In this document: one piece after another, positions 17,754 to 26,436 of the stretch
How the letters are laid out: every line of letters begins with the position of its first letter
Position numbering within the stretch: the first letter of the stretch is position 1
The notes under the pieces: model-generated
What the model was told of the DNA's origin: nothing
Seen by the model: only the letters and a program-made list of their open reading frames with translations
The model's database searches: none
Translations under genes and position numbers: made by a program
Assembly (NCBI RefSeq): GCF_002834235.1
Contig: NZ_NNBY01000025.1
Span: 1-64,000, forward strand
DNA length: 64,000 bases
Reading direction: 5' to 3'
Source of the DNA: Ruminococcus bromii
Lineage (GTDB): Bacteria; Bacillota; Clostridia; Oscillospirales; Acutalibacteraceae

Positions 17754-17781
17754 ATATTAAACGCAAAATTTTGCGTTGCAA
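17754..17781 (-). promoter_or_regulatory. Promoter with 18-bp palindromic operator for the lrp-type gene
   Basis: TTGCAA (17776-17781) and TAATAT (17754-17759) are 16 bp apart on the minus strand. The whole spacer is a perfect palindrome AACGCAAAATTTTGCGTT (17760-17777). A dimeric repressor bound here would block RNA polymerase, so autoregulation by the downstream Lrp-type protein is the natural inference. Confidence 0.65.
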
Positions 17782-17794
17782 GCTGAATTTGCAA

Positions 17795-17825
17795 AAAGCG
17801 ACATCAAAGGATGTCGCTTTGACAA
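17795..17825 (-). terminator. Terminator of the nadE/LURP-like transcript
   Basis: An 11-bp stem AAAGCGACATC/GATGTCGCTTT (17795-17805, 17810-17820) has a T tract on the minus-strand side. It lies between the LURP-one-like gene and the promoter of the lrp-type gene. Confidence 0.6.
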
Positions 17826-17923
17826 TTTCAATTTTTAATATTTATCTGCGCTGTTTGCACTGTTATTTGCTTGCTCTGTGGCAGTTCACATGGCTTTAGC
17901 GTTGGGAACTGTCTGCACATAGA

Positions 17924-18424
17924 TTATACAACCTGTACCTCTCGCTTGTCAACTGTATTTATCATATTGACGCATAAGGCGGTCATCAAACATATCAATT
18001 CGTTTTGCGCATCGGCAATTTCAAGTTCGCACCCTAAAGGGAGCTTGATGTGGTTGCATATCTGTGCGTTGTCAACATCAACAATGCTGAAATTTTTTGA
18101 AATTACATCACCGAGAATTCTCCAATTATTGCCGTAGAATCTGCATTGAACCATATTGTTGGTCATAAGCACCACGAGGGTTGCAGCTGTTTTGTCTGTT
18201 TTTAGAGTAAATGTATTTACTCCTGCAACGGGCAACTGTCGAAGTCTTGCAACAAGGTTTTTATTCTCATCAAGAATATTAAGCCTTACAATGTTGTTGA
18301 CAACACCACGCATACTTCTCTTTCTGCGTTTCATAACAGCAGTATATTTATCCCTGCCCAATTCATCACGAATCAGAAAACAAACATCGGACGGAGATAC
18401 ATCTCGTGTAATAAACAATTTCAT
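17924..18424 (-). CDS. LURP-one-like (Tubby-fold) protein, function unknown
   Basis: 166 residues, with no signal peptide and no clear membrane segment. The arrangement of short beta-rich segments (VCFLIRDELGRDKY, VRLNILDENKNLVARLRQ, CRFYGNNWRILGD, FSIVDVDNAQICN) resembles the YxjI/LURP-one family with a Tubby-like barrel. It contains a basic patch KRRKRSMRG near residue 32. No catalytic residues are recognisable. It starts 25 bases after the nadE stop behind a GGTGATTTT site and is probably in the same transcript. Family assignment is tentative. Confidence 0.5.
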   Translation of the reverse strand: MKLFITRDVSPSDVCFLIRDELGRDKYTAVMKRRKRSMRGVVNNIVRLNILDENKNLVARLRQLPVAGVNTFTLKTDKTAATLVVLMTNNMVQCRFYGNNWRILGDVISKNFSIVDVDNAQICNHIKLPLGCELEIADAQNELICLMTALCVNMINTVDKREVQVV

Positions 18425-18449
18425 AAAATCACCGTCAAAATTTTATTTC

Positions 18450-20360
18450 TTAATCTTCTTCAAGATTTTCAAGCCAAAGATTTACACACGCATCACTCGG
18501 CATTCTCCAATCTGAACGAGGCGAAAGTGTTACAGAACCAACCTTAGGTCCGTCAGGCAGACATGAACGCTTGAACTGCTGAGTAAAGAATCTTCTGACA
18601 AAGGTTGTGAGCCACTTTTTGATTGTGGCATTGTCGTATTTTCCTGCAAATGATTTCTTTGCAAGGTAGTATATTTTATTCGGCTCAAAGCCAAATCTTA
18701 CCAAATAATATAAGAAAAAGTCGTGGAGTTCATAAGGACCAACCACATCTTCGGTTTTCTGCGCAATTTCGCCGTTTTTATCGGGCGGAAGAAGCTCGGG
18801 ACTTACAGGTGTGTCGAGAACATCAAGAAGAACAGTTTTGAGAATTCCTTCGCTGTGCTGTGCCTCATAGGCAGTGAGATAGCGGACAAGGGTTTTCGGA
18901 ATTGACACATTTACGGCATACATACTCATATGGTCACCGTTGTAGGTTGCCCAACCGAGGGCAAGCTCAGAAAGGTCGCCTGTGCCGATAACAAGACCGT
19001 TATATTTGTTTGAAAGATCCATGAGAATCTGTGTTCTTTCTCTCGCCTGTGAGTTTTCGTAGGTTATATTTGTAACGCTTTCATCGTGGTTGATATCTGC
19101 AAAATGCTGACGAACAGCTTTTGTAATGTTGATATCTTCAAAAGACACTCCGTAAGCCTCAGCCAAAAGCTGTGCGTTTGATTTTGTACGCTTTGTCGTG
19201 CCGAAACACGGCATTGTTACAGTATGAATATTCTTTCTGTCAATACCGAGCATATCAAAAGCATGAACGCAGACGATGAGAGCAAGCGTACTGTCAAGAC
19301 CTCCTGAAAGTCCTAAAACCGCATTTTGAATTCCCGTGTGAGCAAGTCTTGTTGCAAGACCTGTTGCCTGCATTGTTATAATCTCCTCACAACGGGCATC
19401 AAGATCTGATTTGTTTGACGGAATGAACGGAGTCTGAGAGAACTCTCTTGTAAGTTCGGTATGTTTTAACGGCATATCAAAATATACCGAGGTAAAGTTA
19501 TTGTCATCACTTTTTGTAAAAGTATTTGTCTTTCTGCGTTCAGCCGAAAGTTTCCTAACATCAATATCGGCATAGATAATGCCTGTTGTAAAGCGCTTGC
19601 TTTCAGCAAGCAGAGATGCGTTTTCGGAGATTATGTTCTGTCCCGAAAATACCATATCCGTTGTGCTTTCGCCAAAGCCCGAATCGCTGTAAATATATGC
19701 ACAACAAAGCTTACCGCTCTGCATTTTTACAAGGTCACGGCGATACTGTGCCTTGCCTATTACATCATCCGATGTTGACGGGTTGCAGATTATAGTTGCG
19801 CCGTGTTTTGCGTGTTCAACAGACGGAGATGCGGCAACCCACAAATCCTCGCAAACTTCAACACCGAAGCTAAAATCACGCATTTTGTCACAACAGAACA
19901 CAAGATTGTCTGAAATTATGGTTTCGACACCTGCATATGAAATTTCATCATAGAGGTTCTTACCGCTTGTGTAGTGACGAACCTCGTAAAATTCGCTGTA
20001 GTTAGGGATATTGACCTTAGGTACAATGCCGAGGATATCGCCCTTATAAATTACTGCGGCACAATTATAGAGTGCCGATTCAATTGCGACGGGAACTCCT
20101 GCAATTGAGATTATGTCAAGGTCTGCTGTTTCTTTAAGAATTTTCTCAACTGATTTTTCAGCCGCATTAAGCAAAACACGCTGATAAAACAAATCGGAAC
20201 AGGTGTAGCCCGTTACGCAAAGCTCAGGAAACACAACAAGCGACGCACCGTTTTTGTGTGCCTCTTTAATCTGTTCAATAATATTTATTGTGTTGGTTTT
20301 ACAGTCTGCAACCCTGATTTTCGGTGTTGCGGATGCAACCTTGATGAAACCGTATTTCAT
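18450..20360 (-). CDS. nadE: Glutamine-dependent NAD+ synthetase
   Basis: The start is placed at ATG 20360 behind GTGAGGTATAATTTT, giving 636 residues; the earlier in-frame GTG would overlap the ribosome binding site. The N-terminal ~300 residues are a nitrilase-type glutaminase, with VVFPELCVTGYTC carrying the Glu and FGVEVCEDLW the nucleophile Cys. The C-terminal part is the ammonia-dependent NAD synthetase with the PP-loop GLSGGLDSTLAL. It converts deamido-NAD to NAD using glutamine nitrogen and ATP. Long two-domain forms of this kind are common in Clostridia. Confidence 0.95.
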   Translation of the reverse strand: MKYGFIKVASATPKIRVADCKTNTINIIEQIKEAHKNGASLVVFPELCVTGYTCSDLFYQRVLLNAAEKSVEKILKETADLDIISIAGVPVAIESALYNCAAVIYKGDILGIVPKVNIPNYSEFYEVRHYTSGKNLYDEISYAGVETIISDNLVFCCDKMRDFSFGVEVCEDLWVAASPSVEHAKHGATIICNPSTSDDVIGKAQYRRDLVKMQSGKLCCAYIYSDSGFGESTTDMVFSGQNIISENASLLAESKRFTTGIIYADIDVRKLSAERRKTNTFTKSDDNNFTSVYFDMPLKHTELTREFSQTPFIPSNKSDLDARCEEIITMQATGLATRLAHTGIQNAVLGLSGGLDSTLALIVCVHAFDMLGIDRKNIHTVTMPCFGTTKRTKSNAQLLAEAYGVSFEDINITKAVRQHFADINHDESVTNITYENSQARERTQILMDLSNKYNGLVIGTGDLSELALGWATYNGDHMSMYAVNVSIPKTLVRYLTAYEAQHSEGILKTVLLDVLDTPVSPELLPPDKNGEIAQKTEDVVGPYELHDFFLYYLVRFGFEPNKIYYLAKKSFAGKYDNATIKKWLTTFVRRFFTQQFKRSCLPDGPKVGSVTLSPRSDWRMPSDACVNLWLENLEED

Positions 20361-20380
20361 AAAATTATACCTCACAAAAT

Positions 20381-20415
20381 AATAACCGCAGAAACAAAAC
20401 GCTCCTACGGTTATT
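20381..20415 (-). terminator. Terminator between the O-antigen-ligase-like gene and nadE
   Basis: AATAACCG (20381-20388) pairs with CGGTTATT (20408-20415) across a long loop, with ATTTTG following on the minus strand. The stem is modest. Confidence 0.5.
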
Positions 20416-20444
20416 ATACATCAAATTTTCCGATTATACAAGCA

Positions 20445-21947
20445 TCAGAGCATTGTTCTTGTTACCCGTCTGAGTCTTTTCCCGTGAAAAAGATACTGAC
20501 TTTCAAGCGTCGGTTCAAACTTTGTGATGTAGCAACTCATATATCCCATAATCAGCCAGAACCACACCACCATAAACGATATGTCATAAAGCAATGCCTT
20601 TTCAAAGCAAGCAAAAATCAAATATGCGAAAAGAAAAGCAAACAGACAGGGATAAACATCGTCACGATATGTTTTTTTCTGCAAAAACAGGTGCTGTGCG
20701 GAGTGTTTTGCAAATCGAAAACCGAAAATCCCGAAAAGAACAAAACCGATTACACCCGTTGAAACAAGAATTGTAAGAAAACCGTTGTGCAAATCACTTT
20801 TGTGATACGAATATTCCAAAGCACCGTTTGAATATTCGGCACTGTAAAGAACAATATTTCCGTTGGAAATTCCGATAATCGGCGACAGTTTGAAAAGATT
20901 GATTGATTCAAGCCAAAGCTTCTTTCTTCCGCTGTCAATGTTTTTGTTTTCATGTGAAAAGGTGATTTTATCCTTTTCAAGCTGTTCTCTCTGTTCGGGA
21001 GTCAGTTCTTCCTGCACAAGCTCGCTTTCAGTTTTGCCTAAAAGCAAATCGACAACAGAGGTTGTCTTTGATACAACAACGGAAAAGCCTTCCTGACAAA
21101 TCGTTCTGAACATCAAGGCAGAGCCTGTAAGGAAAACTCCCACAAGAAACAGCGCTGTAATTTTCAAAATAATTTTTGAAGGTGAAAGTCCCGCCTTGTC
21201 GGCAAAGAACATATAAACTATATAAACAATTGCATATCCGAGAGCAAGCACAAGTGAGGCGTTTGAATCGCACAGAATGAGCGAAAACGCATTTGTGGCA
21301 AGACAGGCTACAATCCATATCTTACTGATGCCGGGTTCAGGAATTTTTTCGGCAATTCTGCGCATAAAATGCCCTTTTGAAAGTATATGGCAACAGAAAA
21401 TCGACACCACAGATATGAAGCCGAGGAGATTCGGGTTGACATAACAACCGGTGAACCTGTTTTCGTAAACGGTAAATTTAATCCAGTACCATTCAAATTT
21501 AAAGCCGAACATAAGGCAGGTTATGCCGATTATGTTCATTACCGTGGTTGCGTACATTATGAATTTTGCAATGTGATAAAGCTCTATTCTGTAATCAAAT
21601 TCAGGCTCTGTGTGCATTCCGTAAAAAAGAAAAAAACACATTACAACGTGCAGAAGCATAAGAAGGCTGTAAAGAAATGTCTGTGAAAAATTGATGAGCA
21701 TCGAAAATACCGTTACGGCAAGAAATGCTCCAATCCATATTCCGAAGCGCAGTTTAAAAAAAGTATTATTATGTCTTTGATTATATACCGAAAGGCATAC
21801 ACCCCATATAAAGAGAAAAACAAGAAGTACATACGCAGGAATTTGGAGAAACGCAATGTTTGTAAAAAACAAATCTATAATGTAGATTCTTCTAAAAAGC
21901 GATGAATCGGAAAAAAATCCTCTGAGCTTTTGTTTAAAATCGGTCAT
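20445..21947 (-). CDS. O-antigen ligase / Wzy-like polysaccharide polymerase
   Basis: 500 residues with roughly ten to twelve hydrophobic segments. A large hydrophilic loop near the middle (about 300-390) includes ELVQEELTPEQREQLEKDK and a later SDLHNGFLTILVSTG block. The latter is typical of the WaaL/Wzy family, where a His in the external loop takes part in transferring lipid-linked glycan. It follows the initiating sugar transferase by 24 bases, so the pair likely builds and polymerises or ligates a surface polysaccharide. Polymerase versus ligase cannot be decided from sequence. Confidence 0.75.
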   Translation of the reverse strand: MTDFKQKLRGFFSDSSLFRRIYIIDLFFTNIAFLQIPAYVLLVFLFIWGVCLSVYNQRHNNTFFKLRFGIWIGAFLAVTVFSMLINFSQTFLYSLLMLLHVVMCFFLFYGMHTEPEFDYRIELYHIAKFIMYATTVMNIIGITCLMFGFKFEWYWIKFTVYENRFTGCYVNPNLLGFISVVSIFCCHILSKGHFMRRIAEKIPEPGISKIWIVACLATNAFSLILCDSNASLVLALGYAIVYIVYMFFADKAGLSPSKIILKITALFLVGVFLTGSALMFRTICQEGFSVVVSKTTSVVDLLLGKTESELVQEELTPEQREQLEKDKITFSHENKNIDSGRKKLWLESINLFKLSPIIGISNGNIVLYSAEYSNGALEYSYHKSDLHNGFLTILVSTGVIGFVLFGIFGFRFAKHSAQHLFLQKKTYRDDVYPCLFAFLFAYLIFACFEKALLYDISFMVVWFWLIMGYMSCYITKFEPTLESQYLFHGKRLRRVTRTML

Positions 21948-21971
21948 CTGAATACTCCAATCAAAACGAAA

Positions 21972-22652
21972 TCAGCTGAAAACTTCTTTTACGGTTTTGA
22001 ACATCAGCTTTATATCGGAACCAAAGCTGAAATTTTTGACATATGAAAGATTGAACTTCATTTTTTCGGGAAGAATTTTTTCAACATAAACCCTGTCAAC
22101 ATCTATCTCGCCTTTCAACAGCTTTTCTTCATCCTTATACATAATTGATGCCAACGAGGTTATTCCGGCAGGCATAAGGAGTGTTGCAAGATATTCGGGT
22201 TCGTACATATCTACATAATGCTGAACCTCCGGACGGGTTCCGACTATTGACATACTGCCCGAAAGAACATTGAAAATCTGCGGCAGCTCATCAAGACGAT
22301 ATTTTCGCAAAATTCTTCCTGTTTTTGTAACTCGGGAGTCGCTGTCGGTTGTGACAAGTGTTCCGAGCCTGTCAGCTCCCGTTACCATTGTACGGAATTT
22401 AAGAATTCTGAACTTCTTTCCGTAGGTTGTAACCCTTTCCTGTCTGTAAAACACAGGACCTTTTGAGTCGGTTTTAACTAAAATCGAAATAATTGCAATC
22501 GGGATGATGAGAAACACAAGAAGGATAACAGAAGCAAAAATATCAAGAATTCGCTTTAAAACAAAACTTCCCTGTTTTTTGCAGAGAATGTCATAGTATT
22601 CTTTTACTTCGGCACACTGAAACTGCGGCGGAAGCTTTTGAAATGATTTCAT
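21972..22652 (-). CDS. Initiating sugar transferase (polyprenyl-phosphate phosphoglycosyltransferase)
   Basis: 226 residues of the monotopic phosphoglycosyltransferase family. One N-terminal hydrophobic segment (about 34-60) is followed by the cytoplasmic catalytic part: KGPVFYRQERV, FRILKFRTMV, RKYRLDELPQIFNVLSGSMSIVGTRPE. It transfers a phospho-sugar from a UDP-sugar to undecaprenyl phosphate, the first step of a capsule or exopolysaccharide repeat unit. It lacks the large multi-membrane N-terminus of WbaP-type enzymes. It is the promoter-proximal gene of the polysaccharide operon. Confidence 0.9.
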   Translation of the reverse strand: MKSFQKLPPQFQCAEVKEYYDILCKKQGSFVLKRILDIFASVILLVFLIIPIAIISILVKTDSKGPVFYRQERVTTYGKKFRILKFRTMVTGADRLGTLVTTDSDSRVTKTGRILRKYRLDELPQIFNVLSGSMSIVGTRPEVQHYVDMYEPEYLATLLMPAGITSLASIMYKDEEKLLKGEIDVDRVYVEKILPEKMKFNLSYVKNFSFGSDIKLMFKTVKEVFS

Positions 22653-22760
22653 TAAATAAAAAACTCCATTCTGTGTGTATATTGAACATACGGCGGAACG
22701 GATTTATGCGATAAAAGTTGATTTTTCCTTATTTTCCCACACTAATCCATTATCAAAAGC

Positions 22761-22789
22761 ATTATATATCTTTTAAAATCATTTTTCAA
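22761..22789 (-). promoter_or_regulatory. Promoter of the sugar transferase operon
   Basis: TTGAAA (22784-22789) and TATAAT (22761-22766) are 17 bp apart on the minus strand. It leaves a leader of about 100 nt before ATG 22652. Confidence 0.7.
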
Positions 22790-22835
22790 GGCTATTTGTC
22801 TTACAAAAAGTTTACAATAAAAAAATTTAACACAA

Positions 22836-22945
22836 CGTAAAAACCGACGGTATGCAGCCGTCGGTTTTTAGGTAATTTTATGGAGTAATCAAGCACATAG
22901 AAAGGAAGTTGTTAGTTAATTAATATTGATATATGATTTATCGTG
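22836..22945 (-). ncRNA. Candidate small RNA, about 105 nt
   Basis: A self-contained unit: promoter at 22951-22979, about 75 nt of AT-rich unstructured sequence, then a perfect 12-bp terminator stem (22839-22850, 22858-22869) with a T tract. No ORF longer than six codons lies inside. The single-stranded part has a pyrimidine run CUUCCUUUCU that could pair with purine-rich ribosome binding sites. The next gene downstream, the sugar transferase, has its own promoter after the terminator. The alternative is an attenuated leader of that operon. It matches no RNA family I recognise. Confidence 0.5.
22839..22869. terminator. Strong terminator ending the candidate small RNA
   Basis: AAAAACCGACGG and CCGTCGGTTTTT form a perfect 12-bp stem with a 7-nt loop and A/T tracts on both sides. 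It can therefore terminate transcription in either direction. Confidence 0.85.
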
Positions 22946-22950
22946 TTTAT

Positions 22951-22979
22951 ACTATACCATACCTTTTAGTCATTGTCAA
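22951..22979 (-). promoter_or_regulatory. Promoter of the candidate small RNA
   Basis: TTGACA (22974-22979) and TATAGT (22951-22956) are 17 bp apart on the minus strand. The transcription start is expected near 22944. Confidence 0.7.
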
Positions 22980-23047
22980 CACTTTTTTATCACTTTTTCA
23001 AATTTTTTAATACTTTTTAATTATTTCAACCAAAAGTGTTAAACATC

Positions 23048-23076
23048 TTGACTAAACGCTCAAAAAATTGTAAAAT
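23048..23076 (+). promoter_or_regulatory. Promoter of the DUF1292 gene
   Basis: TTGACT (23048-23053) and TAAAAT (23071-23076) are 17 bp apart on the plus strand, about 53 bases before the start codon. Confidence 0.65.
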
Positions 23077-23128
23077 AATTACGGTGAAAAAAGCAAACCC
23101 AAATTTCTTAAAAACCGGAGGTTCTGGA

Positions 23129-23425
23129 ATGGCTAACGAATATACACCCGACCTCATTACCCTTATCGGTGATGACGGTAAAGAAATAGAATTTGAAATT
23201 CTTGATATCATTGAAAACGATGAGGGTAAGTTTTATGTACTCTACCCGTTCTTTGAAAATCCCGAGGATGCTGTAAATGATTCGGGAGAATATTATATTT
23301 TTGAAGTTACCGAAATTGACGGCGAAGAAGAGCTTGCCGAAATTGAGGATGATGACAAGCTCGACAGAATTGCCGCTGTTTTTGAAGAGCGTTACAATGA
23401 AGAATTTTATGATGAAGATGACTAA
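23129..23425 (+). CDS. DUF1292 family protein
   Basis: 98 residues, very acidic. The start is ATG 23129 with CGGAGG eight bases upstream. The sequence follows the DUF1292 (YrzB-like) pattern of LITLIGDDGKEIEFEILDIIENDEGKFYVLY at about 9-39 and a DDKLDRIAAVFEERYNE tail. Family members are small, widespread in Firmicutes and uncharacterised; in many genomes one is found next to the Holliday-junction resolvase gene, but that gene is not here. It has its own promoter and is followed by the 6S RNA gene. Confidence 0.85.
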   Translation: MANEYTPDLITLIGDDGKEIEFEILDIIENDEGKFYVLYPFFENPEDAVNDSGEYYIFEVTEIDGEEELAEIEDDDKLDRIAAVFEERYNEEFYDEDD

Positions 23426-23482
23426 CAGTTCATTTTTCTGCATATAAATAGTATTGCAGGACTAAAGATTAATAAGTTTAAA

Positions 23483-23672
23483 TTCCTGCCCGATACGCGA
23501 ATGATTTTAAAATAACCCTACAACATTTAAATCGGGAGCTTAGCTCCATTGAACGGTGTGCAGACCTCCCGTTTTCTCGGAAGAAGGGAGCCTGAAGTTC
23601 AAGGGCGGGCACCCACCTGTCACTCAAGTAGGCAGGTTATTGCAAAAATCATACGGTCGGGCGGGTTTTTTA
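23483..23672 (+). ncRNA. ssrS: 6S RNA
   Basis: The ends form a long interrupted closing stem. CCTGCCCGA (23485-23493) faces TCGGGCGGG (23657-23665), ATGATTTT (23501-23508) pairs with AAAATCAT, and AATAACC (23511-23517) pairs with GGTTATT (23635-23641). The middle holds the large-bubble segments CCCGTTTTCTCGGAAGAAGGGAGCC and TTCAAGGGCGGGCACCC, which resemble the conserved parts of Firmicute 6S RNA. The closing stem ends in a T tract, so it doubles as the terminator. Length is about 185 nt, as usual. 6S RNA mimics an open promoter and sequesters sigma-70-type RNA polymerase in stationary phase. A weak promoter (TTGCAG-17-TTTAAA) lies at 23454-23482. Confidence 0.8.
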
Positions 23673-23727
23673 TTGTTATTAAAGCTATAAAAAATATAAA
23701 TAATATATAAACAGGAGTAGTAATAAT

Positions 23728-24690
23728 ATGAATATTTCCGTTTTAGGTTGCGGACGCTGGGGCAGCTGCATTGCCTGGTATCTCGACAAAATCGGTCAAA
23801 ATGTTTTAAGCTGCGGACTTGCCGACGCCCCCGAATTTATACAGCTTAAAGAAACACACAAAAACGACTATCTCACCTTTCCAAAGTCAATTGAGGTTTC
23901 TTCGAACCTTGAATATGCGATTGAAAGAGCCGAGGTTATTATAATTTCGATTTCATCGCAGTATCTGCGTTCGTATTTTGCGGATATTTCAAAGTACAAT
24001 CTTGACGGCAAGACAATTGTCCTCTGCATGAAGGGTGTTGAGGCAACTACAGGCAAAAGGCTCAGTGAGGTCGTCGGTGAATTTGTTGACGAAAGCAAGA
24101 CACCCATTGCAGTTTGGGTAGGTCCGGGACATCCCCAGGATTATGTAAGAGGAATTCCGAACTGTATGGTTATTGACAGCAATAATCACGATATTAAAGA
24201 AAAGCTTGTAAATGAATTCACAAGCGACCTTATCAGATTTTACCTTGGAACGGATCTTATCGGCAGTGAAATCGGTGCTGCCGCAAAGAATGTTATCGGC
24301 ATCGCCGCAGGTATGCTTGACGGACTTAACTACACTTCACTTAAAGGTGCGTTAATGGCAAGAGGCACACGAGAGATTGCAAGACTCATTAAGGCACTCG
24401 GAGGCAATGAGATGAGCGCTTACGGTCTTTGTCATCTCGGCGACTATGAGGCTACCTTATTTTCAAAATGGAGTCACAACAGAATGTACGGTGAACGCTT
24501 TGCAAAAGGAGACAGATTTACAAAGCTTGCCGAGGGTGTTATGACATCAAAAGCGTTATACAAGCTCGGTCAGGAATATGGTGTTGACCTTCCGATTGTT
24601 GAGTCTGTATACAAGGTTTTATTCGACGGAACAGATATCAAAGAGGCACTCGGAACTCTGTTTATGCGTTCTGTCAAGAAAGAATTTTAA
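23728..24690 (+). CDS. gpsA: Glycerol-3-phosphate dehydrogenase [NAD(P)+]
   Basis: 320 residues. The N-terminal nucleotide loop is GCGRWG (about 7-12), and the catalytic Lys lies in EIGAAAKNVIGIAAG, followed by a GLCHLGDYEATLFS segment. It reduces dihydroxyacetone phosphate to sn-glycerol-3-phosphate for phospholipid and teichoic-acid synthesis. The site CAGGAGTAG precedes ATG 23728. It is followed after about 20 bases by a GT-C glycosyltransferase. Confidence 0.92.
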   Translation: MNISVLGCGRWGSCIAWYLDKIGQNVLSCGLADAPEFIQLKETHKNDYLTFPKSIEVSSNLEYAIERAEVIIISISSQYLRSYFADISKYNLDGKTIVLCMKGVEATTGKRLSEVVGEFVDESKTPIAVWVGPGHPQDYVRGIPNCMVIDSNNHDIKEKLVNEFTSDLIRFYLGTDLIGSEIGAAAKNVIGIAAGMLDGLNYTSLKGALMARGTREIARLIKALGGNEMSAYGLCHLGDYEATLFSKWSHNRMYGERFAKGDRFTKLAEGVMTSKALYKLGQEYGVDLPIVESVYKVLFDGTDIKEALGTLFMRSVKKEF

Positions 24691-24709
24691 TCGGGCAGGT
24701 ACATATAAT

Positions 24710-26392
24710 ATGGGTAATACTAAAACTAAGAACAATTCAAATAAACCTAAACAGACTGGAAAAACGGTTACTTCAGTTAAAAAGCAGAATACAGTCGAGT
24801 ATGTTATTGTAAACATTCTTTGTCTGTTCGTATTCATAGCATTTGCATACATAGCAATTATGAGCTTTGTGCAGACAAGCGTGTTTGATTCGGCAAATTA
24901 CGGCAGTGAAATAATTTTGTATCAGACGGATAACATTGCGCTGAACATCCTGTTCACTTCCCTGTTTACCGTTTTTATATTCAAAATGAAAAAGCATTGT
25001 GACTTTTTTGCAAAGGTCAATTTGAAATATATGCATATAGGTCTTGCGGCATTCGTTATGATTGTGGGACTTGTCTGGATATTCTCGGTAACCTCTGTTC
25101 CCGCGGCTGACAGCTACAACATCTATGAAACAGCGTCACAGGCGGCTAAGGGCAACTATTCGTCATTCAACAATAACAGCGGTTTTTACAACAGCGATTT
25201 TTACAGCGGATATTCTTACTACAACTTCTATCCGTTCCAGCTTGGCTTTGTTTTCATCAGCGAAATTTTTTACAGAATTTTCGGTACGGACAGTACAATG
25301 CCGATTCAGGTATTCAATGTAATGTGTACAGCTGCCGCTTATATAGGTATTGTAAACATCACAAGACTTCTTTTCAAAAAGCGTTCGGTTGAATTTATTA
25401 CAATTCTACTGCTTGCCGGCTGTTTTCAGCCCGTACTTTTCTGCACATTCGTTTACGGCAACATCATCGGAATGTGCTTTGCAATCTGGGCATCATACTT
25501 CCTCATCAAGTATTTTCAGACAAACAAGTACCTGCTCCTCATTCCGTGTGCCGTACTTCTCGTTATTTCAACACTTGCAAAATACAACAACCTGATTTAT
25601 CTTGTTGCGTTTGTTGTTATGCTGGTTATTCACACAATTAAGGCTAAGAAGTGGCAGAGCATTGCGTTTGCACTTGCAATTTGCATTGCTGTTGTCGGAA
25701 CAAGCAACCTTGTTATCATGAGTTATGAAAACCGTTCGGGAGTAAAGCTTTCAAGCGGTGTTTCACAGGCTATGTACCTTGATATGGGCATTAACGATTC
25801 ATATATGGCTCCCGGTTGGTACAACGGAATTGCCCTCAACGATTATAAAAACGCAGGTCTTGACGCAAAAGCCGCAAATGCACAGGCTTGGACCAATATA
25901 AAATCAAGAATGAATTACTTCGGTAAAAACACAAACTATATGATTGACTTCTTCTCGAAGAAAATTATCAGCCAATGGAATGAGCCGACATACGAAAGCA
26001 TATGGGTTAGCAAGGTCAAGTCTCATACAAACGAGCTTAATTGGATCGGCAACGGAATGTATGACGGCAGTATCGGACAGTTCTTTGAACTGTACTTCAA
26101 CTTCTATATGCAGATTCTTTTCATTGCGTTTGCGGCAGGAATTTACTTCTTGTTCATTAACAGAAAGACAAATATTGAAACCGTACTTCTCCCTCTTGTT
26201 ATTCTGGGAGCGTTCGGATATCACCTCTTATTTGAAGGCAAGTCGCAGTATGTGCTGACTTACATAATTCTTATGATTCCTACTGCGTCTTTTGCATTTG
26301 AGTGTATTCTTAACGGCAAATATACAAAAATCAAAGAATTTGTCGGAAAACTGAAAGAAATTCCCGACAGTAAAGAAAGCGAAAAAGCCTGA
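24710..26392 (+). CDS. Multi-membrane GT-C (GT39/PMT-like) glycosyltransferase
   Basis: The start is set at ATG 24710, giving 560 residues; an upstream in-frame start would lie deep inside gpsA. A short Lys/Asn-rich cytoplasmic start is followed by about eleven or twelve membrane segments. The first external loop carries PAADSYNIYETA, the Asp-containing position expected in GT-C transferases that use polyprenyl-phosphate sugars. This loop is unusually rich in Tyr, Asn and Ser (about 138-170). The acceptor could be a wall polymer, a protein or a lipid. Co-transcription with gpsA suggests, but does not prove, a teichoic-acid role. Confidence 0.7.
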   Translation: MGNTKTKNNSNKPKQTGKTVTSVKKQNTVEYVIVNILCLFVFIAFAYIAIMSFVQTSVFDSANYGSEIILYQTDNIALNILFTSLFTVFIFKMKKHCDFFAKVNLKYMHIGLAAFVMIVGLVWIFSVTSVPAADSYNIYETASQAAKGNYSSFNNNSGFYNSDFYSGYSYYNFYPFQLGFVFISEIFYRIFGTDSTMPIQVFNVMCTAAAYIGIVNITRLLFKKRSVEFITILLLAGCFQPVLFCTFVYGNIIGMCFAIWASYFLIKYFQTNKYLLLIPCAVLLVISTLAKYNNLIYLVAFVVMLVIHTIKAKKWQSIAFALAICIAVVGTSNLVIMSYENRSGVKLSSGVSQAMYLDMGINDSYMAPGWYNGIALNDYKNAGLDAKAANAQAWTNIKSRMNYFGKNTNYMIDFFSKKIISQWNEPTYESIWVSKVKSHTNELNWIGNGMYDGSIGQFFELYFNFYMQILFIAFAAGIYFLFINRKTNIETVLLPLVILGAFGYHLLFEGKSQYVLTYIILMIPTASFAFECILNGKYTKIKEFVGKLKEIPDSKESEKA

Positions 26393-26403
26393 TAAAATGA
26401 TTG

Positions 26404-26436
26404 AAGCGGACAGTTAATCATGTCCGCTTTTTCTTT
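26404..26436 (+). terminator. Terminator after the GT-C gene
   Basis: AAGCGGACA (26404-26412) pairs with TGTCCGCTT (26421-26429), followed by TTTTTCTTT. It overlaps the last codons of the convergent degV gene. Confidence 0.85.
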
